Source of the DNA: Ctena decussata
Lineage: Eukaryota; Mollusca; Bivalvia; Lucinida; Lucinidae
Direction of reading: 5' to 3'
Length of the DNA: 64,000 bases
NCBI GenBank assembly: GCA_963989385.1
Contig: OZ022508.1
Location: 33,440,166 to 33,504,165 of the forward strand
A program made the translations under genes and the position numbers. This document shows, piece after piece, positions 37,114 to 48,779 of the stretch. The notes under the pieces were generated by a model that was not told where the DNA came from, searched no databases, and saw only the letters and a list, made by a program, of their open reading frames with translations. Position 1 is the first letter of the stretch. Each line of letters starts with the position of its first letter.

Positions 37114-38967
37114 CTGATGATATTGCTTCGTTCTTGTTTTAAGTTCATTAGGGGAAACTTTCGTGAAAGAATCCAAGAAATGTCCAAGACAAGAAAGTAT
37201 ACATTCGTGGTTACCATAGAACTTTGACTTTGGAAAACTAGCAGAGTAGGTGAGCCTAAACAAAGGCAAAGGTAAAGGCTTTTGTTTGCAATGGATTTGT
37301 AACCATGTTTCTTTGAGAATAATTGTAGAACTCTTTCTCTGAATCTTTCTTTAATATCAACAAGAATCAAATTGAAATGATGGGGTAAGTCAAAGCATCA
37401 AAATCAGATATTTGTTGCAATTTTAGCAGCCATCTTAACGAGTCTTTGTGATTCATGTCCTTCTATGCATTTTGGAACAAAATCTAGAAATATATCTGGA
37501 CCTGTATATAGTATTAGATTTTTTCGGAGCTTTAGATTAAATTGGATTTTTATGATAATTCTGGTGTTTCTGTCATTTTTCGTGAAAACATACATTGTGG
37601 CCCCTCATTAGAGCTGCCTCATTGAGGCTGTTCTAATGAGGGGTCTTAATGCATGTCTTTATTGAGAAATGATAAAAATGATTGTAGAAATATCTTGAAA
37701 ATATTACTTTGGAGCATGGTGTTTTATAGTAGTTTTGAATGCTGGAAGCATAGATACAAATGGATAGCTTATATTTACTGGAATCCAGTCCCATGTGTGC
37801 TTGATAGGATACATCTTTTTCATTGGTTTAAAAGTGGTGGCAGTACATGTCAGCATTTGTTTTCATTGGTTAAAATGGTGGCAGTAACTGTTAGCAGATA
37901 TTTTCATTGGTTGCTTTCTCTGAATTTCAGATGTGATAAAAATAAAAGCAAAAAAACCCAAAAAACTTAGGATGAAAACGTTTGATGCTTTCAAACAGAA
38001 ATTTTGATTTTATACTTCCTCAGTCGAATAGCCACCATGAAGCATTTTGAATAAGATTCACAACATGTGTCTCTATAGAGAACTATAAAAAAGGCTCTTT
38101 TCTCCATAATATTTACCTTTTTGTGGCTCTTGATTTCCAGCATAAACAAATCATTAAGTCCATTTCGTCATGGCAATGCCTCGGTGTGCCTGGTAACAAA
38201 ACCAGTTTGTATAGCATTATGTTACCAAGTAAGGGTTATTTTGACAAGGCAATTAACCCACTCATGCTTATTATATATAAAACCATTCTCATATCTTTAT
38301 ATGAGATCTATTTATGTTTTCATAAAACATTGTTACATAACAAATTCTTAAGTTCAGATAAAAAGATGAGGTTTGAGGATAATTTGTATTCTCCAATACA
38401 AAAAAGTGGTCTCTTGTTAGAACTGCCTCCCAGAGACAGTTCTAATGAGGGGCTACAATTTATTTTCAGTCAACTAAAATATATATTCTGTCCCCTGTTT
38501 GAACACCTTTTTGGGGCAGGTCAAACAAGGGGAAGTATTGGCGGAGAAATAAGAAAAAATATCCCAGATTGTCGCTTAAACCTCACTTTATCAGAAACTT
38601 AAGATGATTTATATAATGGAGCTTAAAGGGGCTTTGAAGGGACCAACTTCAGTTAATTGTAGAAGCTAGCTATATTTTTGAAAAATAAAAAGATTTTTTG
38701 ATGCTTTGTGTTTTTGGTACGTAACCAGAATTCCATTTTATGCAAAAAAGCTGTTAATGTGATGTTTGTCTCAATTCTAATTTCTGTGTTAAAGATGAAA
38801 GTTTTATTTTAAATGCCTGATTTCACCAACATTTGTAATGGGCTTAACATAAAACTGCTGTGAGCATGCAGCATTACAAGAGTTCGAGATATGGGGAAGT
38901 TTCTGAGTGGCAAAGTTATCCTAAGTGGTCACCAAATACTCAGTTTTCAAGCTCTTTGTGTGGTAAT
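37114..38967. other. Intergenic or 3' UTR; two MITE cores
   Basis: 37584-37672 holds a CCCCTCATTAGAGCTGCCTC hairpin with its complement, and 38405-38530 a more eroded one (TTAGAACTGCCTCCCAGAGA). Otherwise AT-rich without recognisable genes. A 159-codon ORF at 38123-38602 overlaps the second core and shows no domain. Confidence 0.45.
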
Positions 38968-39173
38968 CAGAGCTCTAGATACGAGGGGGTATTGAGGATA
39001 ATTCAAAGATAATTTTTCTTATTTCTCAACAAAAACATATGTTGTGACCCCTCATTAGAACCATCTCGACGAGATGGTTCTAATGATGGGTCACAAAATA
39101 TGTTTTTGTTGCGAAATATAATATGGCTAATTATCCCAAAATTTTCTCTGTTACCCCTTCTTATCTGGAGCAC
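38968..39173. mobile_element. Foldback MITE, CTCTAGATACGAGG family
   Basis: The termini are AGAGCTCTAGATACGAGG and CCTTCTTATCTGGAGCACT. The centre is CATTAGAACCATCTCGACGA with its complement ATGGTTCTAATGATGGGTC. The two ends come from different subfamilies. Confidence 0.8.
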
Positions 39174-39219
39174 TGGTAATATTTCAAAACGTTCAATGGA
39201 AAAATGCAGTGTGGGTTAA

Positions 39220-39590
39220 TTAAACAGACTCAATTAAACCGAGTCTGCTATTTTCTGCTCTTTGATGTATTCCTTGTTTCCAAAGGATCTTACTATTCAA
39301 AACTTATTTATCTTCACTGCAGCTGGGGTTTGTGCCATGTGGCGGCCGTAAAACGTCTCCCCTTACATCATCATAGTGCAGATTATATATTCTGGTCCTT
39401 TGGGATCATTGAGTTCATTTGAGTTATTTTGAAAATAGAGTTCCGCTTAAGCCGGTGCTAGGGGGCGTGGCTGGTGTGGCACATTTAATTACTGGTCATG
39501 AACAGACTCAATTAAACCGAGTCTACTATTTTCTGCCTTTTGATGTATTCCTTGTTTCCAAAGGATCTTACTATTCAGAACTTATTAAAA
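39220..39590 (+). repeat. Direct duplication of about 85 bases, spaced 280 bases
   Basis: AACAGACTCAATTAAACCGAGTCT through TTGATGTATTCCTTGTTTCC and AAGGATCTTACTATTCA occurs at about 39222 and 39501 with few differences. Each copy starts with a CAGACTC..GAGTCTG hairpin. Confidence 0.75.
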
Positions 39591-40756
39591 CTATTAAAGG
39601 TTTTGTTGGGTATTTCAGAACTGGTATATTGTTATAGATAAAAGTGTTTATTATATCGAAGGCGCATGACAATCTACAATCCAGCCACATACAAAGTTTG
39701 GTGAAATTTGGTAGATTGTTAAAGCTGTGTACATAGTTGTAAAATTGAAATTAGAGGTTTTATTAAACTATAAATGTTACGTCTAGCATTTAGAGGATGA
39801 TGTTTTATATTTTCTATTGTGTATATTGTGTATGCATTAATTAGTACTTAAGTTTTTGAAGAATTCTTCGTGTATTTGTTTATATTACAAAAAAGAAAAA
39901 CAAAAGAAGAATTGGGACAGGCAGGCCTGTGCAAACACTGTAGACCCAATTAGACTGCTCCATAAGGAGCAATCTGATCATGGTCTGCACTGTTTGCCCT
40001 TCTAGCAGCACAAATTTGTTATACATTAGCAGGTCCAAATTTCACTAACTGGTAAAGCTACTCCTGTGTTTCACACAGTATAAAGCAGTAAAGTTTGCCT
40101 ATTTGGCTGACAGAATCAGATATTTTTGCTCTTTATATGCTAGTGATATAATCTACCTGTGCTTTTCATAAACTTGTCATCTTTTTGCCCCAGCCATCAG
40201 TCTACGTTGGTGTGTGCAAACTTGCAGACTGCATCTGTCTGTATGTCCACACAGCTTTGTGATTTGTTAGACTTTGGGTAAGGTATTTTTTTTCAGACAT
40301 TCTGGAGGCCGGGGCATCTAGTGATGTCGGACTTGGTGCTAATCCATATTGAAATGAAAATAATTCTGTATGCATCTGGTGAAAGGGTTTTCTACATATA
40401 TCTGTGTGGTAGTAATTTCTTGATAAAAAGACAATATGCTATTAAATTTTGTGATAATGTCTTCGAGGTATCGGTATTTCTTGCTATTTTCCAACTTTAA
40501 CAATTATACAAAACCAAAGTTTTAGATAAGCAAAATAAAATATTTGAATTTTTTTCTCGTTTCATGATCAATGAATTTTGTTTGAATCCATTGCCATGGC
40601 CATTGTGGCAAAACAGCCACTGTTTGTGATTACTCGAACTATGTATAAACAGCCTTAGCCCTTGATCGAACTGCTCGTTAGGAGCCCTTTTAACAAGGTC
40701 TGCACTGTTTGTAAATACTGTTGCAAGATAACATTGGATAGGTCAAATGGATAAAT
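39591..40756. other. Intergenic, small palindromic fragments
   Basis: 39925-40010 contains AACACTGTAGACCCAATTAG with GGAGCAATCTGATCATGGTC and CACTGTTTGCCC, a dispersed palindrome also seen near 28500, 40640, 42480, 44390 and 56280. The rest is unassigned. Confidence 0.4.
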
Positions 40757-41107
40757 TTTAACCTTACTGCGCTTAGAACAGCCAAATGGACAAATATTAA
40801 AGGCTACCTGTATGAGGCAATAAGTGGGCGTGGCTTAGCTACTGTGCAAATTAGACCACTGTCCTGTTTAACCAATAAGAGCTGTCAATACTTTCACAGG
40901 TAAATACCCCAGCAAATCAACAGCCAATCAAATTAGAGATAAATCTACAGGAGCTACTGTAGATGTTTACACCTTCGGAGGCTATTGGAAAACTGAGAAT
41001 AGGTAGCTAATTTTGCCTTTTATAGTCTACTCCTGCCTTTAACCTTATTGCACTTAGCACAGCCAAAACTCCATAGTTTTGGCTGTTTTGAGTGTAATAG
41101 GGTTAAG
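40757..41107. mobile_element. Foldback-ended element, TAACCTTACTGCGCTTAG
   Basis: The left end TAACCTTACTGCGCTTAGAA followed by CAGCC is mirrored at the right by GGCTGTTTTGAGTGTAATAGGGTTA. A copy of the left-type motif (ACCTTATTGCACTTAGCAC) lies just inside the right end. Confidence 0.5.
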
Positions 41108-41645
41108 GTAGAGTTCATCATAAAATTGTTGAGTTGCACCAATATTGATGATGATTGTAGTAAAAGCATCCCAGAATTTTTGATTATCTTAAGCTTTGGA
41201 AAACCAAACAGAATCTTCTGAAATTACTATACATACTACAGAAGATAGGTGTTCATATTATTGGATTTAAAGAAAGGACACATATGGATTCTTGTATCTA
41301 ACTTTGACCCAGACAGCATGGATAAATTGTGAATAGTTATGCATGGTATAATGCCCATCATGACGGACCTGTTGAAAGCATGATTCAGCTCTAGATATCT
41401 CAAACTACTGGTATCACAAACTAAATTTTCTTTGAGGTGTTAGCAGTTTGAGATGAACTTGGACTGAGATTTGACTGTATGTATCTAAGTGTTATAAAAG
41501 TGGTAACATTCACTTCAGATGGTGTATCTTTTTCATTTTGTTCATTTTGAAATAGAACTGGGCTATGGATATTTACAGAAACCGTAGGGTCCACTTGTAT
41601 TCAGAAATGCTTCAAGTTTTGTTTAATCGCTTTTGTAATTGTTGT

Positions 41646-41848
41646 TAACCCTTAAAGTGCCAAAAATCCAAAATTGTTGAATTTGCAAACTGTGGAGGCA
41701 GCTCGTAATGAGCCGCATAACTTGATCTACATTAGTACAGTTTGCCCTGTAGTTTTTGAATTCTCAATATGATGTAGGTTGAACGAAACATTTTCTGAAA
41801 TTTTGCAGACGTAAATTTTGTCGTCTGCTTTTTTGGCACTTCAAGGGT
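41646..41848. mobile_element. Foldback element, AACCCTTAAAGTGCC termini
   Basis: AACCCTTAAAGTGCCAAAAA and GGCACTTCAAGGGTT are inverted, as are AATTGTTGAATTTGC-type inner motifs. Relatives are at 44327-44485, 46219-46433 and 56020-56218. Confidence 0.65.
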
Positions 41849-41926
41849 TATTTATAATTGTTAACAAAGCTGAGCTCAAGGTAAAGATTGTTTTGTAATA
41901 ATTTTGCTCTTATTTCTCTTATACTG

Positions 41927-41997
41927 GTATGTTGTGGCTCCTCGTAGAACTGCCTTGCCGAGGCAGCAAGGCAGTTCTACGAGGAGCCACAACATAC
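41927..41997. repeat. Perfect hairpin, 30-bp arms and 11-base loop
   Basis: GTATGTTGTGGCTCCTCGTA continuing to ACTGCCTT is perfectly mirrored by AAGGCAGT..TACGAGGAGC to CATAC. It is the core of the GTTGTGACCCCTCA MITE family in variant form, and its perfect pairing suggests a recent origin. Confidence 0.85.
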
Positions 41998-42592
41998 TTT
42001 AATGGAATATAGAAACAATAGAAACAATCACAGAATTATTGCTAAAAACACTTACCTTGAACTCAGTGAAGTGGCCTAACCGTCACTTTTTTTTCCAGCT
42101 GAGCATGGGACCAAGAAACAATTTGTACAAACTTTATATTTTATATTGATTTACATCAAACTGTATATTGGAACTAATTTTATCCGTTTCTCGTTGTCTT
42201 CATAAACTGATGTGATAATTCCAGTTCTTGAAAAAGTGATTTATGCATTTTTTTTGTACGGTTAAATTATGGATCAATTCCATCAAATTTTCTTACGACT
42301 TTGGATCTTATTCTGATAGTTCTAGTATGTGGCCTCAGCAATTAAGGCTCTCAAAATACAGTAAAAATTCTAACAATTGGGACAACAAATATTTACCGTT
42401 ATCATCTCCTAGCCAAGGAAGAGTTTTGTTTCACAAAGCAGAAATTCATCCAAAGGATGCAAATGGAGTGGCACACAGTGTAGATCCTGATCAGGCTGCT
42501 CCTAAAGGAGCTGTCTGATCTGGGCCTGCACTGTTTGCTCAGACCTATCCATTCTCATACAATTTTTATTGTATGCTGAAGGCAGGATTTAC
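41998..42592. other. Intergenic, nothing recognised
   Basis: A 91-codon ORF (42243-42518) ends in a dispersed palindrome (GATCCTGATCAGGCTGCTCC) and shows no domain. Confidence 0.35.
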
Positions 42593-43023
42593 TTGTGTCT
42601 GGATGACAGTTCAGTACACAGAATCTTGTGTCTGGATGACATTTCAGTACACAGAATTTTGTGTCTGGATGACATTTCAGTACACAGAATCTTGAGTCTG
42701 GATGACATTTCAGTACACAGAATCTTGTGTCTGGATGACATTTCAGTACACAGAATCTTGAGTCTGGATGACATTTCAGTACACAGAATCTTGTGTCTGG
42801 ATGACATTTCAGTACACAGAATCTTGTGTCTGGATGACATTTCAGTACACAGAATCTTGTGTCTGGATGACATTTCAGTACACAGAATCTTGAGTCTGGA
42901 TGACATTTCAGTACACAGAATCTTGTGTCTGGATGACATTTCAGTACACAGAATCTTGTGTCTGGATGACATTTCAGTACACAGAATCTTGAGTCTGGAT
43001 GACATTTCAGTACACAGAATCTT
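42593..43023 (+). repeat. 33-base satellite, 13 units, open on both strands
   Basis: The unit reads TGTCTGGATGACATTTCAGT then ACACAGAATCTTG. It is exactly 11 codons long and contains no stop in one frame of each strand, giving ORFs of 157 (+) and 146 (-) codons. Units differ almost only at one site (TGTGTC or TGAGTC), in the order C C C S C S C C C S C C S when translated as Cys/Ser. No signal peptide or domain. I read it as a satellite. Confidence 0.85.
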
Positions 43024-44043
43024 TTTCAACTGTGTAATCTAAAACGATAGAAATTCAGTGAATATGATTGAAGTTTCATTTTCTTTTATGCTGTTTTCAG
43101 CAATGAATTTAAATTAATCATTATAGATTTGAAAATAGGTATAAATAAAATGCACATTATTGTATGATATTAAGTTTCGCTAAAAAGATAATTAGCTCAT
43201 CCCAAAATTAACACGAAATGATGGGAAGTAAAATCAGATATACTTGAGCATTAAAGCAATTTGCTGTGTGACAGTTTGTTTTAATCTGTTAAGATATATT
43301 GTTATAAAGTGCCTGAATTGGATGATTATATGTAGGATAGCACTATAGATAGTAAAAACTGGAAGACATTAGATCAGTGGCCTTTATGGGGTGCATTTGT
43401 TTTGGTCTGAGACCATGGGTTTGGGGAGAGGGTACGTTTTGGATGGCTTGTATATCAAGACTTGCAAAAATATTTAGGGATTAAAAAAAATGAATTCCCT
43501 GAAGTCTCCACTAAAACAGTGATTTGAGTTTCCTCAAAGAATTGACTTGAATCACCATGGAAAAAAAAAATAAAAGTTTTACTTTACTATAGCTTTGGGT
43601 CAAAAAAGGACAAGTAAAAGCTTGCAAATACCCTGTGTATTAATCTTTCCAGTATATTATTTACTGGTTATTGTTTTTACAGCATATATGAAAATGTCTT
43701 GTAGCATTGATGAATATTGAATTATAATGGAAAAGTCAATGAAATCATTCATGTCTCAAAGTTTATAACTATATGCTTAAACTTCTGGACCAAAGCATCA
43801 CTGGACCAAGTTGAGAGTTGATCTATTTTCATCTTCTAGTATTTTACTTTGCAGTTGAGAGCTAATATAAGCCGCAGATCCATAAAAGATGTTGACATAC
43901 TTTATTTACTATTGTAGAATATATATATTTGCATACAAAGCAAAAACCTATAAATTTTCAAGAAGCCGTGTTTCAACTTACAGTAACATGTTGACCATGA
44001 TTATGCATTAGAATATTGTCTTACCATTGTTGCCTTATATGGA
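43024..44043. other. Intergenic, nothing recognised
   Basis: AT-rich single-copy-looking sequence with A-runs near 43561. No feature assigned. Confidence 0.35.
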
Positions 44044-44124
44044 CGTTCCTTTGTTTAGTGAATATTCATTTTGCTTTGTGTAATGTTCCTTTGTTTAATG
44101 AATATTCATTTTGCTTTGTGTAAT
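44044..44124 (+). repeat. Tandem duplication of 40 bases
   Basis: GTTCCTTTGTTTAGTGAATA followed by TTCATTTTGCTTTGTGTAAT occurs twice in a row with one difference. Confidence 0.85.
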
Positions 44125-44326
44125 ATAATAGAACCGTTTGTTAAGTATGTATAAGAATTTTTGTAGACTTCCAAAAGTTGTATATTTTCTTAAATTTCTT
44201 TGAGGATGTAAAAAAAAAAAATGAAGTATTTGTACATGCATTTATTTCATGTTTTTCTCCAGAATGTACTATTACTAAACTACAGAGAGAAAATGCCTTC
44301 ACAAAAATTGGCTAGACTGCTTTAAC

Positions 44327-44486
44327 CCTTTAAGCACCAAAAAGCAGACAGCATCATATTGAGAATTCAAAAACAAGAGGGCAAACAGTGTAGATCTAGA
44401 TGAGGCGGCTCAATATGAGCCGCCTCATCAGAATCTACGCTGTTTGCAAATTCAGCTATTTTCGTCACTTGCGCTTAAAGTGTTAA
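44327..44486. mobile_element. Foldback element, TTAACCCTTTAAGCACC family
   Basis: AACCCTTTAAGCACCAAAAA and GCGCTTAAAGTGTTAAG are roughly inverted. The centre GAGGCGGCTCAATATGAGCC forms a strong hairpin flanked by AACAGTGTAGATCTAGAT and AATCTACGCTGTTTG. Confidence 0.65.
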
Positions 44487-44721
44487 GTAGAATTAAGATC
44501 TGCACTGTTTGCTGAATGTTTTACAAATAACAATGATATGAAATACGGAAAGCTAAGCCTTAATGTCCAAAACCAACTTGAAGAGCAAGCTTCCATTTTG
44601 TTATTGTTGACATTGGATCTGAATGTTATTTACCGAGCTGTTATTAGGCCAAAGTGTTGGGGGGTGAATCCTTAAGCTGCTGTAGGTACAGGATGTTGTT
44701 TGTACAAACACTGCATATCTG

Positions 44722-44925
44722 CAGAGCTCTAGATAAGAGGGAGTATTTGACAATAATTAGGGATAATTTTTCTTATTTCTCATTAAAACCATATGTTGTG
44801 ACCCCTCATCTGAACCGTCTCATCGAAACGATTCAGATGAGGGGTCACAACATATGTTTATATGCAGAAACTCACAAAATTTATCCCTAATTATCACTGA
44901 ATACTCTCTCTTATCTAGAGCTCTG
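44722..44925. mobile_element. Foldback MITE, CTCTAGATAAGAG family
   Basis: The termini CAGAGCTCTAGATAAGAG and CTCTTATCTAGAGCTCTG are perfect inverted repeats. The core is CATATGTTGTGACCCCTCAT and complement. Confidence 0.85.
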
Positions 44926-45192
44926 TATCTGTATGCTGGTCAATCTCTAGTTCACCAGTATATCTTCTTTCACACAACCCCTCCCCACTCACAATTGTGA
45001 ATGGGCTAATACAGATTCAAAGTCCGAAAGTCCCAGCATAAAGCATACAGAAAATCAGTCTGATATTTCTCTATAACAACATAAACGAACCTAATATTTT
45101 TTATGGAGAAGAAATATCAGACTTAACCTTCATTTATTATATCTACTGGCACTTGGTGGTATGATTTTTACCAAGATACCATGTTTTCTTTT

Positions 45193-45246
45193 GGGGTTGG
45201 GGAGGGGGTGGGGCATGTTTTCTAATGGGGTTGGGGAGGGGGTGGG
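45193..45246 (+). other. G-rich duplicated block, predicted G-quadruplex former
   Basis: GGGGTTGGGGAGGGGGTGGG occurs twice (45193 and 45227), separated by CATGTTTTCTAAT. Each copy has four G-runs of three or more with loops of one or two bases. Confidence 0.75.
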
Positions 45247-45787
45247 TAATCAGTCTTCTTTCCCCAAACTTTGTCTTTCTGGTGGCTCTACTGTTATTTT
45301 CTAGTATTGTAAATTGGATTTTTTTTTCACAAATGCTCGTTTTGACCAGTTTTAATTGTGAAAGGAAACAATTATGAAGTTTTAATTTGTGGCTTTTTGC
45401 ACTTATAAATCAAGATTTATTTCTGCAAAGATTTGTGAAAAAAAAAAAAAAATCTTTTAGTAATATTTCTCAGTTTATACTAGTTCAACAGTGAATTTGA
45501 TTTTTGAATTGAAAATTCTAGGTTTAGTAAGATAAATGTATTGCATACCATTAATTAGTGTTCCATAATAGAGTAGCTTCCGAGTTAAAAATCAGTGATA
45601 AATGTGTGAATGCTAGTTTTATCATGAATAAAATGCATACTGTATTTGCTCCTATAGATGCTCTCTGGGTGTGTTTGTTTTTGTCTTCTTTTTTTCTCAT
45701 CGTAGTACAAAAATATTTTGACTGATGCTTGTCCAATAGCACCATGCAAGCAGCATATGTGAGCAGCATAGATACAGATCAGCCCAG

Positions 45788-45987
45788 CAGTGCTCCAGAT
45801 AAGAAGGGGGGACAAGATAATTTAGGGATAGTTTACCATATTTCTGCTTGAAAAAAACATATGTTGTGACTCTTAGAATGCTTCACCACGATGGTTCTAA
45901 TAAGGGGTAACAACATATGTGTTTGTTGAGAAATAAGGAAAATCATCACTGATAATTCCTGTTACCCCTTCTGATTTGGAGCTCTGA
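45788..45987. mobile_element. Foldback MITE, GTGCTCCAGATAAGAAGGGG subfamily
   Basis: The left end is AGTGCTCCAGATAAGAAGGG and the right end is CCCCTTCTGATTTGGAGCTC. The core is eroded (GTTGTGACTCTTAGAATGCT). Confidence 0.7.
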
Positions 45988-46218
45988 GCAATAGTAACCC
46001 TGTATTTTGATAAGATTGTTTGCATATAGCAATCTAAGATTTATTCCTTTTGTAATACAGGGAGTTTTCCCTGTCAGAACAAACAAAAATATCTAAATCC
46101 TTCTCATAAGGTCTTATAAGAAAAGAGAAGTAGATTTGGGAGGAAAAACCCATCTTACATCAAAATTACTCGAGACTGGTTTAGATATTTGGGGACATTG
46201 CAGAGAGGGAAAACGTCT

Positions 46219-46433
46219 TAACCCATTGAATTCTGGGTATTTTTTGTCGTCTGCTGAAACTGCCGTCTGCATCAAAAATCAAGACTTTTTTGACAATATT
46301 GGTCTAACCAACTCTTGTAGAAATGATGTCTAGGCAGCAAACAGTTTGGATCTCAGAGTGGGGCCTGATTTGGATCCAAACTGTTTTCCCAGATACCCCT
46401 AAAGGGGTATCCCGAATGGAATGGGTTAAAACC
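46219..46433. mobile_element. Foldback element, TTAACCCATTGAATTC family
   Basis: CTTAACCCATTGAATTCTGG and CCGAATGGAATGGGTTAA are inverted. GGATCTCAGAGTGGGGCC..GGATCC and CCCCTAAAGGGG form inner palindromes. Related to 41646 and 44327. Confidence 0.55.
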
Positions 46434-46611
46434 AAATAATAATGGTATGTCAGATAGACTGAGATAGCAAAGACAAACTCGGACTTTGCTACTGCTTTGG
46501 CCTTTGCACTACTTCGTAATACATATCAGTTTAACTGACGTATTACAAAGTAGGAGGAAAGGCTGTAATAAAATCATATCAAAATTCTTGATTTTTGAAT
46601 ACCGTAATGCG

Positions 46612-46692
46612 CATAAGTATTGGGACACCTAAAATAATTAATTTTCCATTTGTCCCAAATAGAAAATTATGTCCCAAAATTTAGGCACATTA
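46612..46692. repeat. Hairpin with TATTGGGACACC arm
   Basis: AATGCGCATAAGTATTGGGA and TCCCAAAATTTAGGCACATT flank AATTTTCCATTTGTCCCAAATAGAAAATT-like inverted sequence. Related to 33308-33416. Confidence 0.5.
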
Positions 46693-47200
46693 CAGTATTT
46701 GAAGGGATTACTATTCAGTGTGCCTTGACTGAAACTTACCACCCCAAGAGTGTTTCTTAGAGTAAATATGATAATTCTAGGACAAGTACATGTATAATCA
46801 ACACTTCCATAAACATATCATTTTTATTTACTTCTTCAGTTAGACTATTAAAGAGCTTTGAACATATATTGCATGACTTTTCAGTAATAAAAGAGTAACA
46901 ACATATGTTGTGGTATTATTACTCACCCAGAAACTGTGATTGTCAGACCTCCAAGTAATAAGTATAATCTAAATAAAAGCAATTGCAAACGACTGCGTGA
47001 TACCCTGCCACTGCAAACCTTTTTCACTCGCCGATTTTTCCAGATTTTTTTATCTCTCTCTAGTACTCCAGGACAGGGGCAGCCACACCCCATGGAACAT
47101 GGGAAGAAGTCTTTGTTATGACAGGACACTTCATTACTCTGATCACTTACTATAAGCTTCCAATAAATCACTTCTCTTATCAAATACAATTTTCGTGATT
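46693..47200. other. Intergenic, nothing firm
   Basis: Overlapping short ORFs on both strands at 46923-47213 show no domain. CCTCCAAGTAATAAGTATAA and similar stretches are unassigned. Confidence 0.3.
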
Positions 47201-47570
47201 TTAAAATATGCATGTGGCCATGGGGCAGATAACCCTTTAAATGTCAAATTTTAATCAGCACAAGAAGCTTTTATTCTATCATCAGTATTAAATTTCTGAA
47301 AAATCTGTTTTACATGAACTAAAATAGATTTTATCATTTTATGCATGTATATAGCCCGTGAACAGGGGGGAGATAACTCCCATAGGGTAAATTTGAGCAT
47401 CACTGGAGGCTTTCATCACTCTGATCATTTGTTGTAAGTATCAGAAAAATTGCTTCAAACTGATTTTATATATTTTTTTCATGATTTTATACATGTATAT
47501 AGACCCAGTACAGGTGCAGATAGCTTCCGATGATAACATTTCTGTGCTCTTACAAAGCTTTTGTTACTTC
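47201..47570 (+). repeat. Degenerate tandem array, units of about 150-160 bases
   Basis: ATGCATGTATATAGCCCGTG / ATACATGTATATAGACCCAG followed by CAGATAAC..CC and CATCACTCTGATCATTTG recur two to three times. Confidence 0.5.
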
Positions 47571-48468
47571 GATAATCTACTACCCGTTACTCCAATGCTT
47601 AATATTATGTAATGAAGAAATATTCTGTTTCAAAAGAATTGCAAGCAAATACACCATAGTTTAGTGTGACTGTCTTGTAAAAATTTCATACATCTATTGC
47701 TTAACCATTTTGTCTATTACAACCTTGTTACGGATATTTTCTACATTTACATACTCTTCCCATGCACACATGTGCAAATGACACAAACCTTACTTATTAT
47801 TTGATCTAACCATATATTTTCTAATAGTGGACATGCTCAAAATGCTATGCTAACAGGAACCCGCAGGAAATAATGACTCCGATACCCGGGTACTAACTCT
47901 CTACCTGTCCCAGCCCTATAGACAACTTTCTGAGCTTCTATTTATAGCACAGCTACTCAGCCCTAGGAATCAGCTGATTGACGGGGGTTAGAAAAGTGTA
48001 AACAAACCGCTGATAAACCTATAATTTCCTAGCCTTCAACACAGTATCATTATGTTTTGAGTGCATTATTTAATTGAAACAAAGGATTTGCAGCTACTGA
48101 CAGATCACAGTTCAAGCCTCATTTCATTTATTTCTAAGTGATATAAAATAGTGTGTTTTTGGAATATTATGGCAGTAAATGTATTAACCAAGATGTGATA
48201 ATGTCTTGATATAATGGCAAATCAAACAATTCTATTAGAATATGCTAAAGCGCATTAAATAATGAAGACTAAGCTATCTATCTAGATTCCTTTAGATAGG
48301 AAACGCTAAAACATTGCCAGACAAATTTGTTTTAAATAAAGGTTAGTGGCTGAACAATGCCAAACTGTGGCCAGATATCTATTACCCTGATATATACAAC
48401 TATTTTGTTGACAGAAGCAGCCTTTATACAAAGGATGAATTTGAAATCCTATAAGTCTTTGGGAGGAT
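47571..48468. other. Intergenic, nothing recognised
   Basis: AT-rich, without recognisable repeats or ORFs. Confidence 0.35.
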
Positions 48469-48639
48469 ATGAATGAATATTTCATTGACCATCATGAACC
48501 TCCTTGTAGCCATGTGATTACAGAATGGATGTTTCCTCCCTGCACAGGAGGCCTCCTGTTAACATCACGATCCGAAGGACAGCACACTTTTTTTAATGTC
48601 ATCCCTGGAAATGATATTGATGAAGCGTGTTCGGATACC

Positions 48640-48722
48640 AAAATTCAAACGCCCTATCTGCATTCGCACTCACGACCTTAAGCATCAGAGGCAAGTGTGC
48701 TAACCACTTCCAAGCTTCTTGA
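48640..48722 (-). repeat. tRNA-like SINE head, minus strand
   Basis: On the minus strand it reads GAAGTGGTTAGCACACTTGC (A-box region) and GGTCGTGAGTGCGAATGC (B-box region). The body probably extends left to about 48470. Not a clean tRNA fold. Confidence 0.45.
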
Positions 48723-48779
48723 TATAAACATCAGTAATTAAACAACTATCACATCCATTACATATGCAGCAATTTTATG

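Noticed and set aside
38123..38602. 159-codon ORF downstream of plastin
   Set aside because: It overlaps a MITE core, has a composition like intergenic DNA and shows no domain.
42569..43042. 157-codon ORF with 11-residue repeats as a repetitive protein gene
   Set aside because: The opposite strand is equally open, there is no start context, splice site or signal peptide, and the unit is a plain 33-base satellite.
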